DNA of 64,000 nt, taken from assembly GCA_009829735.1 (NCBI GenBank), contig CM020618.1, positions 6,136,882 to 6,200,881 on the forward strand, given 5' to 3'. The translations under genes were made by a program, and so were the position numbers. Every line of letters begins with the position of its first letter. Positions within the stretch are counted from its first letter, which is position 1. Under the pieces are notes generated by a model. The model did no database searches and had not been told where the DNA came from. It saw nothing but the letters and a program-made list of their open reading frames with translations. Below are positions 19,122 through 30,545 of this stretch, one piece after another. The stretch is from Pyropia yezoensis (lineage: Eukaryota > Rhodophyta > Bangiophyceae > Bangiales > Bangiaceae).

Positions 19122-21744
19122 GGGCGGGAAAGCGGGGGGGAGGGGACGGTGCGTGCGCTTGCCGCTACCGCCGACCAGGGCGCGCGCCGACCACCACCAG
19201 AACCGCGGCTCCTGTGGCGGCAGTGGTGGTGGTAGTGGTGGCGGTGGTGGTGGCGGGAGGGGGGAGGAAGGGGCGGCGGGGGGGGGAGGCGGCAGCCTGT
19301 CTGGGCCGCTTCTGGGGGGAGGGGGGGTGGCGCCACAGGGGGGGGGGGGGGCGGGGACAGTGGGGGATGAGCCGGTCGCCGCGGCTCCCCACCGGGCACC
19401 GTCCGGTCGAAGGATGTGTGGTGGGGGTCAGGGGGCTACGCCGCTGATGTGGGGGCGGAAGGGGAGCTCGAGGGGAGGGCGTATGGTGGGGTTGAGGGCG
19501 GGGCGTACGGCGGGCCTGCCTACGCGCTACCCCCAGAGGGCGGCGGGGGGAAAGAGCGGCGGGGGGGGAGCCGCGGCGGCTGCCTCGTCCGCTCTGTGCG
19601 CCCAGCCCCCCCCCGCCATCGGGGGGGGGGTGGGGAGGGGTGGCGGGCGCCATAATAGCCGTCACGGCGGCGGCGGCAGCGGTGGTAGTGGTGGGGGGTC
19701 CGTCCTGAGGCCCCAGTGAGGGACCTCTCGCCCGTCTTCCCCCCGTATAGGGGCGGCGGTCACGGCGGAGGCGGTGGCAGTGGCGGTAGCGGCGGCGGTG
19801 GCAGTGGGGGTACAGGGGAGGGCGTGGGGGGCGGGGCAGGCGGCGCTGTCGGGTCCCCCCCGTCGCCCCTGCGGGTGGCCTCGCTGCAATCGCCGGTCGG
19901 CAGCGCGAGGCCGTGGCGGGGAGCGCCCGTCCCCCGCGGGGGGCTCGTCGGCGGGGGCGTTACTGACGGCGGCGGCGGCGGCGGCGGCGGGCACGCCGCC
20001 GTCGTCGGCTTGCCCAGACGGCGCGCCCGTTACCGAGGTAGCGGTGCTCCGAGCGCGCGTGCGGGGCCTTGACACGCAGGTTGCGGTGCTGACCGTCTCG
20101 CGCGACGTGGTGGAGGGTGCCAACCACGGCGGTGGCCGAGGTTGGCACCCTCCACCGGCTGGTGGGCGGCCTTACCTACCGGCTGGCCAACTGGGAGCGC
20201 CGCTGGGAGGAGCTCGGCACCAACGTGGCCACTCTCGGCGCGCGCGTCCACTGGGTGGCTGGTGGGGTCAACCGCCTCGGTGCGCCGGTCCGGCGGCGAC
20301 GGCGGCCGCAGGGAGGCGCGCGCCGCTGCCGCCGCCGCCGGCGCCGCTGCCGCCGCCGCCGCCGGCGCCACCGCCGCCGTTGGGGTCAGGAGCCAGGCGG
20401 CTGCGCCCGTCAACTGCGACGGTGCTTGCAACGGCGCGGCAGCCGTCGATCTCGGGGCTGCCTAGCCCAGACGGGAACACGCCGGGGAGGTGAGGGCGGC
20501 GGGTAGTTCCGCCGACGGAGGGGTGGAGGGCGCGGACGGGGGGGAGCTGGCGATCGTCCATGCGGGCACCCTGTCCGCCTCTTTGGGGGCGGCGGCGGCC
20601 GCCGCCGTCGCCGCCGCCGCGTCTGCCGCGGCGCCCACGCCGGGCACCGCGGGCGGCAGCGGCAGCCGCCGCGGTGGCGGTGGTGGCAGCAGTGGTGGGG
20701 GTGGCGGCGCCGCGGGGGGGGGTGTCGCGGCGGGGCTGGGAGGTTGGGGGTGTGGTCGCGGTTGGTTGGGCGGGGGAAGAAGCGGCTTTGTTTGCGTTGC
20801 ATCACCACGCGTTGCCATGCCGTTGTGCTCGTCCCTTGCGTGGGCTACCTCTCTGCCCCGTATCGACGGTCATCAGGCCATTTAGAGGTGTTGTGTGGCT
20901 ACCCTGTTCTTCCCTTGCCCACTGGCCAACCATGGTAGGGGAGCACCGCGCAACGGCGAGTGAGGGAGGGCAGCAAATCCGCGCCCGTTCGCGGCGGCAG
21001 CAGCCCTCAGCGTCGCCGGCAGGGGAGAGCGCCGTTGATGGTAGCAACGACGGATGCAGCTCGCAGCAGCGTCATTGGGAGGGAGAGGCCAGTCCGAGGC
21101 GGCACAAGCGGGGGATCCCTCCGGCAGACGGTGAGGCAGGAGGGGGGGGGGAAGGGAGCAGCGGGTGGATGCCTGCCCGCGGTGGCAGCAGCCCGGGGTG
21201 ACGGGCGCCGCGCGGCGGCCGCAGCAGCGGCGGCACGGACGGGCAGCCGGCGGCGTAGGCGAGGCCGGCCTCATCGCTGCCAATGGGGAGTTGTGTGAGT
21301 AAGCGCTCTTCGTCCGAGTGCCTGTTCCAACCCCCTCGGCATCGTCCGACCCCTTCATCACCGCACGGTGGACCACTCTTTGGCCGGATGGGCGGCCGCA
21401 GAGCAAGATGGCATCCCTCCAACTGCAGAGTCGCTCCTGGGGATCAACAAGAGGGGGTGATCCCCTCTGGGCACGCGGTCCACCGTCTCTGACAGCGAGC
21501 GGTGCCTGATCACCTACTAGGAGTCATAGAAACACGGCACAACCAATACATAGATTGAATCTGTGTTCTTCGCCGACAGGAACGCCCACACGTGCGCGCA
21601 CGTCGGCCCGTACGAGACCGCGCTGCGCCTTCCCATCCTGCCACCACCACCTTCCCTTTGGCGTGACCACACCGTAAACTGTGTGCCCCACAAGTTTCCG
21701 ACCCCCCAAAAAAAAGTCAAACGTTGGCTGGAGAACCGTGCCAC

Positions 21745-21745
<1 letters not shown>
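19122..21745. other. GC-rich gene-poor region with coding-like scraps
   Basis: G-runs and GGC/GGT triplets dominate. From about 20030 to 20290 two plus-strand frames together read like a helical protein ('VAVLRARVRGLDTQVAVLTV', then 'LHRLVGGLTYRLANWERRWE'), with the frame change at a perfect inverted repeat (20109-20156). This may be the remnant of a coiled-coil gene. No complete gene is supported. Confidence 0.35.
20109..20156. repeat. Perfect 17-bp inverted repeat with 14-nt spacer
   Basis: Arms GGTGGAGGGTGCCAACC at 20109-20125 and the exact complement at 20140-20156. It lies where a helix-coding frame breaks and resumes in another frame. Confidence 0.8.

Positions 21746-21746
<1 letters not shown>

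Positions 21747-21781
<35 letters not shown>
21747..21781. repeat. Run of 35 consecutive G
   Basis: An unbroken G35 tract, the longest in the window. It opens a 5.4-kb zone full of C-runs of 10-25 bases (for example about 21959-21980, 22203-22227, 22389-22414) and of CCT and GCC triplet arrays (22155-22183, about 23640-23700). Such DNA readily forms quadruplex structures and is prone to length errors. Confidence 0.95.
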
Positions 21782-21783
<2 letters not shown>

Positions 21784-24700
21784 GGTGGGGGTGGGACGCG
21801 GGCCACCAAACGCGCGTTGCCGGTGGGTGCCACCTCGTCGCGCAGCGTCCCACGCCACCAACGAGCGTCAGCGCCTGGCCGAACCGGCTCGCCTGCCGGT
21901 TTGGGGGGCTGGTGGGGGGGCGCGTCGTGTCCCGTCGGGCCCCCCCCTCCCCCCCTCTCCCCCCCCCCCCCCCCCCCCCCCACCGTCGCTCCCCAGCGCA
22001 CCCCCACCCCCCCTCCCCAATGCACCGATTTCAAAAGACCAACAGGCTGGAGCGGGCGGCGTGCGGCCGTCGCAGTGTCACCGTCAACCGGGGCGCTCGC
22101 AGCTTCCTCTGCAGGCCACACCCATCCCACTGGCAACGAGAGGCGTGGGGCCACCTCCTCCTCCTCCTCCTCCTCCTCCTCCGCCGCCGCCGTCTTTTTT
22201 CCCCACCCCCCCCCCCCCCCCCCCCCCTGCCCCCCCGCCCCTCCCTGCAAACTCTGTTGATCAGGCCACATTGGCAACGACGTGCCTGGCGCACGGCCGC
22301 CCGGCGCCGGCCACACACGCGAGCACCAGCAACACCGCCCCCTCTCGCGCACGCCACGGCAAACAGCAGCAGGCCTGCTGGCCACAGAGCCCCCCCCCCC
22401 CCCCCCCCCCCCCCGCCCACCACATGGCTCTCGCTCCCTTCCGCCCCTCCCCCCTCCCCCCTCCCCCCTCGCCCCGGCCGGCCGCTCCTGTGCCACAACC
22501 ATCAGCCCGTCGGCAGACTGGACAGCCGCTCTTCCTCCCTCGGCTGCCACCGCCAGCGCGCAGCCGCCGACCCCTCACCCCCCCCCCCCCCCCCCCTGCC
22601 TAGACTACAAACCACGACCCGCGGGACGCGCACACCCCCCCCCCTTCCACTCCTCCTTCCCCCCCGGCGGCCGCCCCCTCCCCCCCCCCCGCCAGCTTTC
22701 TCGACCGCTGGCCCCCTGCCACCCGCCCGCTGGTTGGACGACACGAGGCGGCGGGCTTGGTGGGGGAGGGAGGGGGGCGGGGGGGGGGGGCGGGCCCGCG
22801 GCGGCGGGGATTCCGTCCCCCCCTCCCACCGTGGCGGTGGGAGTCGTGTGCCCCCCCGCCGGGGAGGCGGCTGGCGGCCGACGGCGGTGCCGAGCGCACG
22901 CACACCCCCCCCCCCCTACATATCTACAACGGCGGCGGCGGCGGTGGCGGTGGCCACGCCAGAGGTAAGGGGCGCGGGGGGGGGCCGCGCCCCCCCAACG
23001 GGGGGGGGGGGGGGCGCGGCAGGGGCGACTAGTGACCGCCGGCAGCGCCGCCGAGCCACCCCCGTGCACGCCGGGGCGGTGTCGTGGCCGTGCGCGTCTG
23101 CAGCAGCAGCAGCCGCCGCCGCCGCCGGTGCAAGCGCGCGGCGCCGCCGCCGCCGCCGGTGCACGCGCGGCGCCGCCGCCGCCGCCGGTGCGTGGGACGC
23201 GTGGGGAGGCACGGGTGGGGGACGCTGCCCCCGCCGGCGCACGCGCGTGCGCACCACCGGTACATACAGACCGTCTGGGTGACCGTGCACCCCCCCCCCC
23301 CCCCCGGCCGTCAGTCCCTCCCCCCCGCCCTCCCACACCCACACACACCCCCTTTTCCGCGCCTACAGCCGCTGGCAGCGGCGGCGGCCAGGCGGGTCCT
23401 TGTCAACGGCACCGCCGCCCCCACGGGCGGCTGCCATCCCCGCCATTGCCGCCCCCGCCTGCGCTCCGCCTGTCCTGTCCTCCCCCCCCCCCCCCCCCTC
23501 TCCCCCCCTCCCCCCCCCTCTCCCCTCCCCCCCCGCCCCCACCCTTGGGCGCCCCGCGGGAGAGAGACGGCGCACGTTACCACCACCACGACAACGACAA
23601 GGACGCGGGCGCTCGGCCGCGAGCCGGCCGCTCCAGCAGCTGTGCCGCCGCCGTGGCCGCCGCCGTGGCCGCCGCCGCCGCCGCCGCCGCCGTCGCCGCC
23701 GCTGGCCGCCCCAGACCCGGCCGCCCCCGTTGTCCGTGTGCCCCGCGTGTGGGTTGTGTTTGCCGGCCCGGTGGTCACCCCCGTCGTTTGGCGGTCGGCC
23801 GTCTGGGAGGCGGCGAGCGGTGACCGGTGGGCGTTTTTTTTCCGCCCCGCTGGGGGGGGGCGTGCGGGGGGGGGGGGGGGGGAGGGGAGGGGGAGGTGGG
23901 TGCCACCCCGATTGGGCCGACCGGCATTGCCCGCTGCACGCCCGGGGGGCGCGACGGTGCGAGCACGCCACAGCCCCTGGGGGGTCGGTCGCCCCCCCCC
24001 CTCCTCGCCCACGACGCCCCCGCCAACCCCCTGGGCGACCCTCCCCCCCCCCCCCCGCCTCGGTGCACAGCGGCAGCGGTGGCGGCTGTGGGCAGACCAC
24101 ACCCCCAGGCCGACGCGGCGGGCCTCCTTGCCCCCCCACACGCCGCGGCTATCGACGCAGCCGCGCCGACACCCCCCCGCTCACTGGTGGGCCCCCCAGC
24201 CGCCGCATCCTCATCCACCGGCTGCCTGCCGGCGCGACCGCGCGTCGTGTCCATCCCCCCCCCGCCCTCCTCCCCCCCCCCGCCCCTCCCCTCCCCTCCC
24301 CACCCCTCCCCTCTCCCCTCCTCTGAAGCCGGCCGCCCCTCCTGCTTGCCCTGCCCACCTGCGCCGCTTGCGCCGCCGCCGCCCGCGCGCTCCTCCCCCC
24401 CCGCCCCAGCGGCGGTGGTCAACCACCACGCGGCCACGTCTGGCCAGCCGCCGACCGTTGCCCCCTCCCCCCCCCCACCCCCACCGTCGTGCACACGCGG
24501 GCACGCGCGCCCCTGCCGCGGGCTTCCCTCCACCCCCCCCCCCCGCCCCTGCACCCCGCCGCCTTGCCCACCGTCGGCCGCGGCGTGCCGCCTACCCCCC
24601 CCGCTCCCCGCGCCGGTCGTTGGGCGGCGGACGAGGCGGTGGCGGTGCGGCTCCCGTCGTCATCCCCTCCCCGCTCCCCACCCCCCCCCCCCCCTTGCAG

Positions 24701-24947
24701 GACCGCGCGTCGCACAGCGAGCGCCGTCCTTGTCCCCGCCTCCTCGCCCCGCGCGCGCGCGTCTGCGTCCCCCCCCCACCCACCCACCCCAAACCACCGG
24801 CGGCCGTTGCCCTCACTGCCATCTCCATCCCACTTCCCCGCCCTGGTCTGCTCACCCATCCTGCCGCTTCCCCTGCCCCCCCCCCCCGCCCCCCCCCCCC
24901 CATCCGCCGGCCATCGCTCACCCCCGGACCCGCTGCCGCCCGCAGCA
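21782..24947. other. Poly-C/poly-G and triplet-repeat zone without a recognisable gene
   Basis: Long open frames exist on both strands but are made of Pro, Arg, Ala and Gly only, the expected translation of C/G-only sequence. Repeated strings such as GCCGCCGCCGCCGGTGC (23110-23200) occur. Upstream exons of the AhpC/TSA-like gene could be hidden here, but none can be supported. Confidence 0.5.
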
Positions 24948-26020
24948 ATGCCCATGGCACCGCCGCCGCCCCTGCCTGGCGGGGTGTCCCCCCTGGCGCT
25001 CCCCCCCCGGTCGCCCACCACCACCACCATCACCACCTCCACCCCCACCTCCTCCACCATCCCCACCCCCCCGCCGCCGTCTGTCGTCAAGGCGTCGGCC
25101 GCCCCCGCCCCCTGGGGCACCCACCACCCCCACGGCCACCACCCCCCGCCGGCTGCCGTCGCCACCCCCGCCGCCGCCGCCACCCGCCTCAACGTTGCGG
25201 TCGACTGGGCGGCGCTGGCCGAGGTGCGGGTGGCCACCCCCGCGGGCGAGGCGGTGCGCGTCGGCAGCCTCTTCCGGCCACGCCCGCCACGCCGGCGGGG
25301 GCGGGGGCTTGGGGGGGGGGGGGGGGGCGGGGGGGACGATGACGCGGCGGCCGCTGCCGACGGCGGCCACACCATCCTGGTCTTTCTGAACCGGAGTGCA
25401 ACGTACGTTTTTGTGGGGGAGGCGTGGGGCGGGCAGGGCTGAGAGGGGGGGGGGGGGGGGATGGGCGGGTGGTGGGGGGGGGGAGAGGGGGGGCGGAACG
25501 GCGTGGATGGCGCGGGCCGGATGGCGTCCCGCTGCTGCATGGCTGGCAGCCGTCTAACCGTTGTGGGCACATGCCGCTTGCTGCCTCCTGGACGGTGTGG
25601 GCTTCCCTCCCTCTCCCCTCCTTCACTCTCCCTTCCCCCCGCCTCCAGGTCCTACTCTACGGAATCGCGGCCGCTCGTCTACGCGCGCCTCCGCCCCACC
25701 CTCGACGCCGCCCGTGCGCGGCTGGTGTTTGTGACGCCCGCCCCCCCCGCGGCGGCGGCACGGTGGCTGGCCGCCTGGGAGGCGGTCGCCCCCTTCCCCG
25801 GCGAGGTCGTCTGTGACCCGGGGGCGGGCCTCGCGGCGGGTCTGGGCCTGCTCCGCAGCCGCCTGGCGGCGGTGCTGCGCCCGCCGCCGCACGCATGGCG
25901 GGATGCGCTGGGGGGGGTGGTCAACCGGCTGCGGCCGTCGGGCTTTTCGCTGCCCCCGCCAACGGCCGAGGAGGTGGCCGCGGGGGTGGGCGTGACGGGG
26001 GGGGCGTCGGCCGCCGCAGC

Positions 26021-26053
<33 letters not shown>

Positions 26054-26808
26054 AGCGTCTGGAGGAGGGGGAGGGGGAAGAGGGGAGGAGGCGGGGGAGG
26101 GGGGGCGGTGCCGCCGGCGCCGGCGGGGGGGTGGGGGGCGTCCTGGCCGAGGGCGGCGGGGGCGTCGTCGCCGGCGCCGCGCGGAGTGTGAGCAGCCTCG
26201 AGGCGCTCGCCGGCGTCGCGCCCGCCGTTGCGCCCGCGACGGTGGTGGTGCGCCACGCGAGCGCGGCGTACGCGGTCAAGGCGCGGCGGCGGGTGGCGTG
26301 TGATCTGGGCAGCACCTGCTCGTCAGACGCGTCCGTGTCGAGCAGCGTCGGCCGCCTCGGGGGGGGGGGTGGCGGCGGCGAGACAACGCCGCCGCCCGTG
26401 GGTGCCGACGGGCCCGCTGCCGCCGCTGTCAGGCCGCACCACAGCGGGGGGGCGGGGGGGGGCAAAAAGGGCGTCATGAGCGGCGGTGGCGGCGGTGGCG
26501 ACGGCGGTGGCGGCGGTGGCGGCGGTGGCGGTGGCGGCGCGGACGGCGGCGGCGGCCCGGGTGGCGCCCCCCGGCTGGTGTGGTATGGCGTGGACGGGGA
26601 CCCCAACGCGGCGTCGGCCTACATGGACGTCCTTGGCGCGGTGGGCGTGGCGGGGGCGTGGATCCCCGACGTGTGCCCCTCTGCGTTGCACGGGCGGTTT
26701 GTGGAAAAGCGGCGGGCGTTGCTGCGGCGGGGCCTGGTGCCGGGCGTCGGTCGCCGATGGGGGGGGGGGGGGGAGGTAGGGTGGCTGCACAGGCGGCGCC
26801 CGCTGTGA
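24948..26808 (+). CDS. AhpC/TSA-like (PRXL2-type) thioredoxin-fold protein without the active cysteines
   Basis: Exon 1 (24948-25402) ends at a GTACGT donor. Exon 2 starts at 25649 after GCCTCCAG, and the split codon rejoins in frame. The joined core reads 'GGHTILVFLNRSATSYSTES' then 'RPLVYARLRPTLDAARARLV' then 'APFPGEVVCDPGAGLAAGLG'. This matches the layout of the AhpC/TSA_2 (FAM213/PRXL2) thioredoxin-like family: a beta strand, the redox-motif turn, a helix, and a 'PGE-D-GLG' block. The turn that normally holds Cys-x-x-Cys has Ser/Thr instead, so redox activity is unlikely. After about residue 275 the frame changes once within Gly-coding G-runs (about 26050-26140). It continues through 'RLVWYGVDGDPNAASAYMDV' to a stop at 26806-26808. 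The start Met at 24948 is uncertain and more 5' exons are possible. Confidence 0.5.
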
Positions 26809-27247
26809 GGGCGGGGGGGGGGGGGGGGGGGAGGGGGGGTTGGGGGGGAGTCGGCCGACTCCCGCGGCAGGCGGAGGAAGGGCTGGCAAAGCGCTGCATG
26901 AGCCGCCCACGCTGTGTGGGGCGGTCGGGGGGGGGCGAGCGGCTTGGTCTCCCCCCAATCTATACCGGCGTGCGCCGCGATCTTGTCTTTTTTTTTTTTT
27001 TTTTTTCCGCGCTCCCGGCCACCACGTCGCCCCCGCCTCCCCCCCCTCTGCATACCCCCCCCCCACCCCTAGCCCATCATGGCGGGCCCGCGGCCAGCCA
27101 CGGGCGCTCGCCCCCCTTGGCCATAGACGCGCCCCTGCCCGCCCCTGCGCGCTCGTCTCCCCACCCGCCCGTCAGGCCGCCCGCGGGGGCGCCCCGCGCA
27201 CGCCAGACGGGCCGGCCGCCCGTCGGCGGCTGCGGGAGGCGGTCGGC
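26809..27247. other. Low-complexity DNA bordering the assembly gap
   Basis: G-runs (about 26813-26832), then T19 near 26988-27006, then C-rich DNA. No gene is supported. Confidence 0.5.
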
Positions 27248-27543
27248 NNNNNNNNNNNNNNNNNNNNNNNNNNNNNNNNNNNNNNNNNNNNNNNNNNNNN
27301 NNNNNNNNNNNNNNNNNNNNNNNNNNNNNNNNNNNNNNNNNNNNNNNNNNNNNNNNNNNNNNNNNNNNNNNNNNNNNNNNNNNNNNNNNNNNNNNNNNNN
27401 NNNNNNNNNNNNNNNNNNNNNNNNNNNNNNNNNNNNNNNNNNNNNNNNNNNNNNNNNNNNNNNNNNNNNNNNNNNNNNNNNNNNNNNNNNNNNNNNNNNN
27501 NNNNNNNNNNNNNNNNNNNNNNNNNNNNNNNNNNNNNNNNNNN
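27248..27543. other. Assembly gap (296 N)
   Basis: Unknown bases. The gap removes the left part of the second MITE copy that follows directly. Confidence 1.
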
Positions 27544-27626
27544 CGTGATCATGTCAAATATCGGCCACTGGACCAATCAAACCCGCACAGCACGACCCGT
27601 GCACGTCCACTTTTTGCGGGACGCAC
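27544..27626. mobile_element. MITE copy 2 (left end lost in the gap)
   Basis: It is nearly identical to the interior and right end of the element at 5424-5538, with a few substitutions including one in the T5 block of the inverted end (27601-27626). The left inverted repeat must lie within the N run. The same orientation relative to the window as copy 1 may be chance. Confidence 0.85.
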
Positions 27627-27636
27627 AATACTGTAC

Positions 27637-27903
27637 ATGGCACCCTGCCATATAACTGGGAGTGTCGTTGCGGCCGTTCTCGCAGGAGTCGATCGCCTCT
27701 CCAAACGATCGTCCGTCATACAGCACAATTTGATGTAATTAGACTACTGGAAGAGCATGGCGGTATGGTTGGGGGGACCATAGGGGGCTTCCCGGGCGCT
27801 TCTCCGCCCACATGCGACACCCGCACTGGCGCCATTTAGTGGTTTACGATCCCTCACGACAGTTAATGCGCATGCTTTACGCTGCGGTATCTCTTTTGAG
27901 CAA
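27637..27903 (+). repeat. Dispersed repeat family, copy 2
   Basis: It matches the reverse complement of 12798-13122 from ATGGCACCCT through the shared 'VDRLSxRSSVIQHNLM' frame to TATCTCTTTTGAGC, lacking a block of about 60 bp. It lies only about ten bases after the MITE. Confidence 0.7.
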
Positions 27904-30545
27904 GCGTCTGGGGACACCCCAGTGTCCACGAGGGAGCTGGCTGTGGAGGGCTCGCTGACGAGTGAGGACGACGAGGGGGTGATGGCAGCGACGGTGAACA
28001 CGATTGTGTTTGAGAGTAGTAGGAGGGGTGTCGAGGGTGGCAGTGACGGTGGTACATCGTCCGGCAGCGACAATGAGTGACTCATTTCTCTTCTTTTTGC
28101 CGCTTCCCTCGTGCGTGCGTACACGAGTCCCAGCTGCCAAGAAAGCGTAGCAACAGAGGGGTCCGGAATTACAAGATGCTGCAGCGCTTGGGCAGGTGGA
28201 GCGTGGGCGTTTCCCATCGTTTACTGCTCGAGTTGCTGGGCGGATCTGCGTTGTGAACGACGTCCCGGCCCAGCTACGACTGTGTCTTAAATACGGAATT
28301 GGATACGTCTCGGTGCGGTCGATCGAAAGCATACAGTCCAGTCGCGTCAGACTCACGCCATCGACAGTGATGTGAGCTCTGGATCACCGGTGATCCCCGT
28401 CGATGCGAGAACGATTGCCAGACAGACGGCGATACACGGTTGTTCCTGGGCCCCTGCGCAAGGACTCTGCATCGCTGGAAGGGGGGCTACATAGTGCGCA
28501 AGGGTGCCATGTAACCGGGTCGTGACTGTAATTACAGTACCTAGAAACTCGGATGGAAAATACATGCGTGTTGCCCGTAATCTCTGCTACCAAGTCGAAG
28601 GGTTTGTCTGAGTATTGCGCCTGACGCACGCCTCGAACTGGGTCTCAGCGAGGCGTCCTAGTCGACAGCCTTGACACTGTGTGATCTTCATCACGATGAG
28701 ACCCCCGTGGCGCCGCCGGGGCCGCCCGACTGGGCCTCGGCCGAGGGAGTGGGGTGCCTGACGGCGACGGCACGCTGGGGCCAGCCCACGACCACGCACT
28801 TGTCGGCGTGGCTGGCCCACGCCGGCCAAGGCCCTCGCTCGGGGGCAGCGACAGGTGCATACACACACGCGGTGCGAGGCAGGGCAGCCACGGTCGCCAC
28901 CGTAGGGTGGGTCGCTTGCCCAGTCGAAGAGAGCCCCGTCGCGGCATTGTGAGTCAGTCTGGATGTCTGACACCCGCCCGCCATCACTGGTGCGCCGGCG
29001 TGGCGGGCGAGCCAGCTGGTAGCTCCCGCAAGCGCCCGGGAGAGGGAAGGGTTCCGCCCGGTGGGCCGCGCCCACGAGCCTGCCGCTCTCCGCCGTTGAA
29101 TTTTACGAAATTTGTACCTACCACAGATGGCGGTACAGTACGGCCGCCGCGGGCCCTGGGAATGGCGCTTTGTGTGCACCCATAGAAAGCTGCCTCTACT
29201 TGTGGATGGCGGCTGCCTCGCCGTTGGGAAACCCACCCATCCGCCCCCAGGTGTCGACACCTGTGGGGCGGCACCACTCCATACACCCCTGTCGGCGGAG
29301 CCAATACCGGTGGCTGGCGAAGGGGGTGCCCCGTCACGCTGCGCCCCGCCTGAGGGAGCCGCTGCATCAGCCCTCTGCAATTGCCGCAACGTGATTTGAG
29401 TCCTGGAGCCCCAGCGCAAGAGCCTTTCGCAGTCAAGGCTGTCTGTATAGCCGTTTCGACGGGTTCCAGCTGGTATGTACGCCTCAATGAGTCGGGGGCC
29501 TGGTCGTGGCGGTCTGTACGGTGTCGCCGGAACAGTGCCGTTTCCACACAACTGCGGTCAACGACCCATCACTGCTCCCTCCCAAAGGTCGCTCTTGCAG
29601 CACAGTTCCCGGCGGTGGCGCCTGTCCCCACCCTGGAAGCCGCGCATCCCCCTGCGGTTGGCTCTGTGCACAGCGTGCGTCCACTGTGGCCAGAGACCCT
29701 CCGCCTGGCGGCTGGGTGGCCACCCACCGATGTCAACGTAGGGCACACCCTGTGCCGGCATGATGCAGTATCCTACGTTGGGTTGGGAAAGAGTGAGTGG
29801 CCCGTTTCCGTAGTTGCCCACGCAACAATGCTCAGGGCGGCGGGTCACAGCGCATGGAGACAGCACCGCCCCCGCCACAATCGCCTCTCGCATCCCCCAA
29901 CCGGCGAGATGACCCGAGACCGCCGGCGAATCCCCGCTCGGTGTGCCTGCGTCAGGAGCAAGGTGGGCCTGCTCAGTGGGGGGTTGTCCATGGCACAGGA
30001 GCTGCTGGCCATCCGCTACATATCGCCCCCGTGGGCGCAAACCGCCACCCTGCACAAGGGGCAGAGGGACAAGGGGGGGGGGTGGGTGGGTGCGGAATGG
30101 GGAGAGGGGGATCCACGGCCTACGGCACTGCGTCGCTGGTACCTCCCGCCAGGCCCTCCACCGCCCCGCTTGCCCCGCGCGGGAGCGACACAGGTGTGGG
30201 CCCGCCGCCACCTGACCGAGACCTCGCCGGCGCTCGCACGCCCCACACGTCATGCGCGGAAGGTGCCCCCGCTGGTCTTCGGGTCACAGGCGGGCCCTCG
30301 GTTGCCAGCAACCATGCGACCTACTGGTAGCAAGGTGGCGAGAGGGGAGCCAGTCCTCCGTTGGCTAGGGACGTTCGTCAGTCTCGGCAGCCAGGAGGGG
30401 AAAGCCCATATCGTCTCGCGACTTGCCTCGCCGACGGCCTGACATGCATGCCCTCCGTCAAGTAGACTCAACTACAGCCGCCCGCCTGCCGCGGCCACCG
30501 TCAGCCACCGGGCGGGAGGGACTGCCCACCTTGTCGGAGGGTGCG
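27904..30545. other. Gene-poor region
   Basis: A plus-strand frame from about 27846 to 28079 encodes a Ser/Asp/Gly-rich segment ending GGTSSGSDNE; it continues from the dispersed repeat and may belong to it. Between 28.6 and 30.4 kb there are longer open frames on both strands (minus 29551-28691, plus 29381-30442). None has a recognisable domain, and the composition is that of random GC-rich DNA. Nothing firm is supported. Confidence 0.4.

Noticed and set aside
21563-26606. Many long open frames on both strands rich in Pro, Arg, Gly, Ala
   Set aside because: They are the unavoidable translation of C/G-only runs, overlap each other in up to five frames and show no domain. Only the spliced AhpC/TSA-like frame has a recognisable fold.
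28691-29551. 286-codon minus-strand frame
   Set aside because: Composition fits random GC-rich DNA; an equally long frame exists on the opposite strand; no motif.
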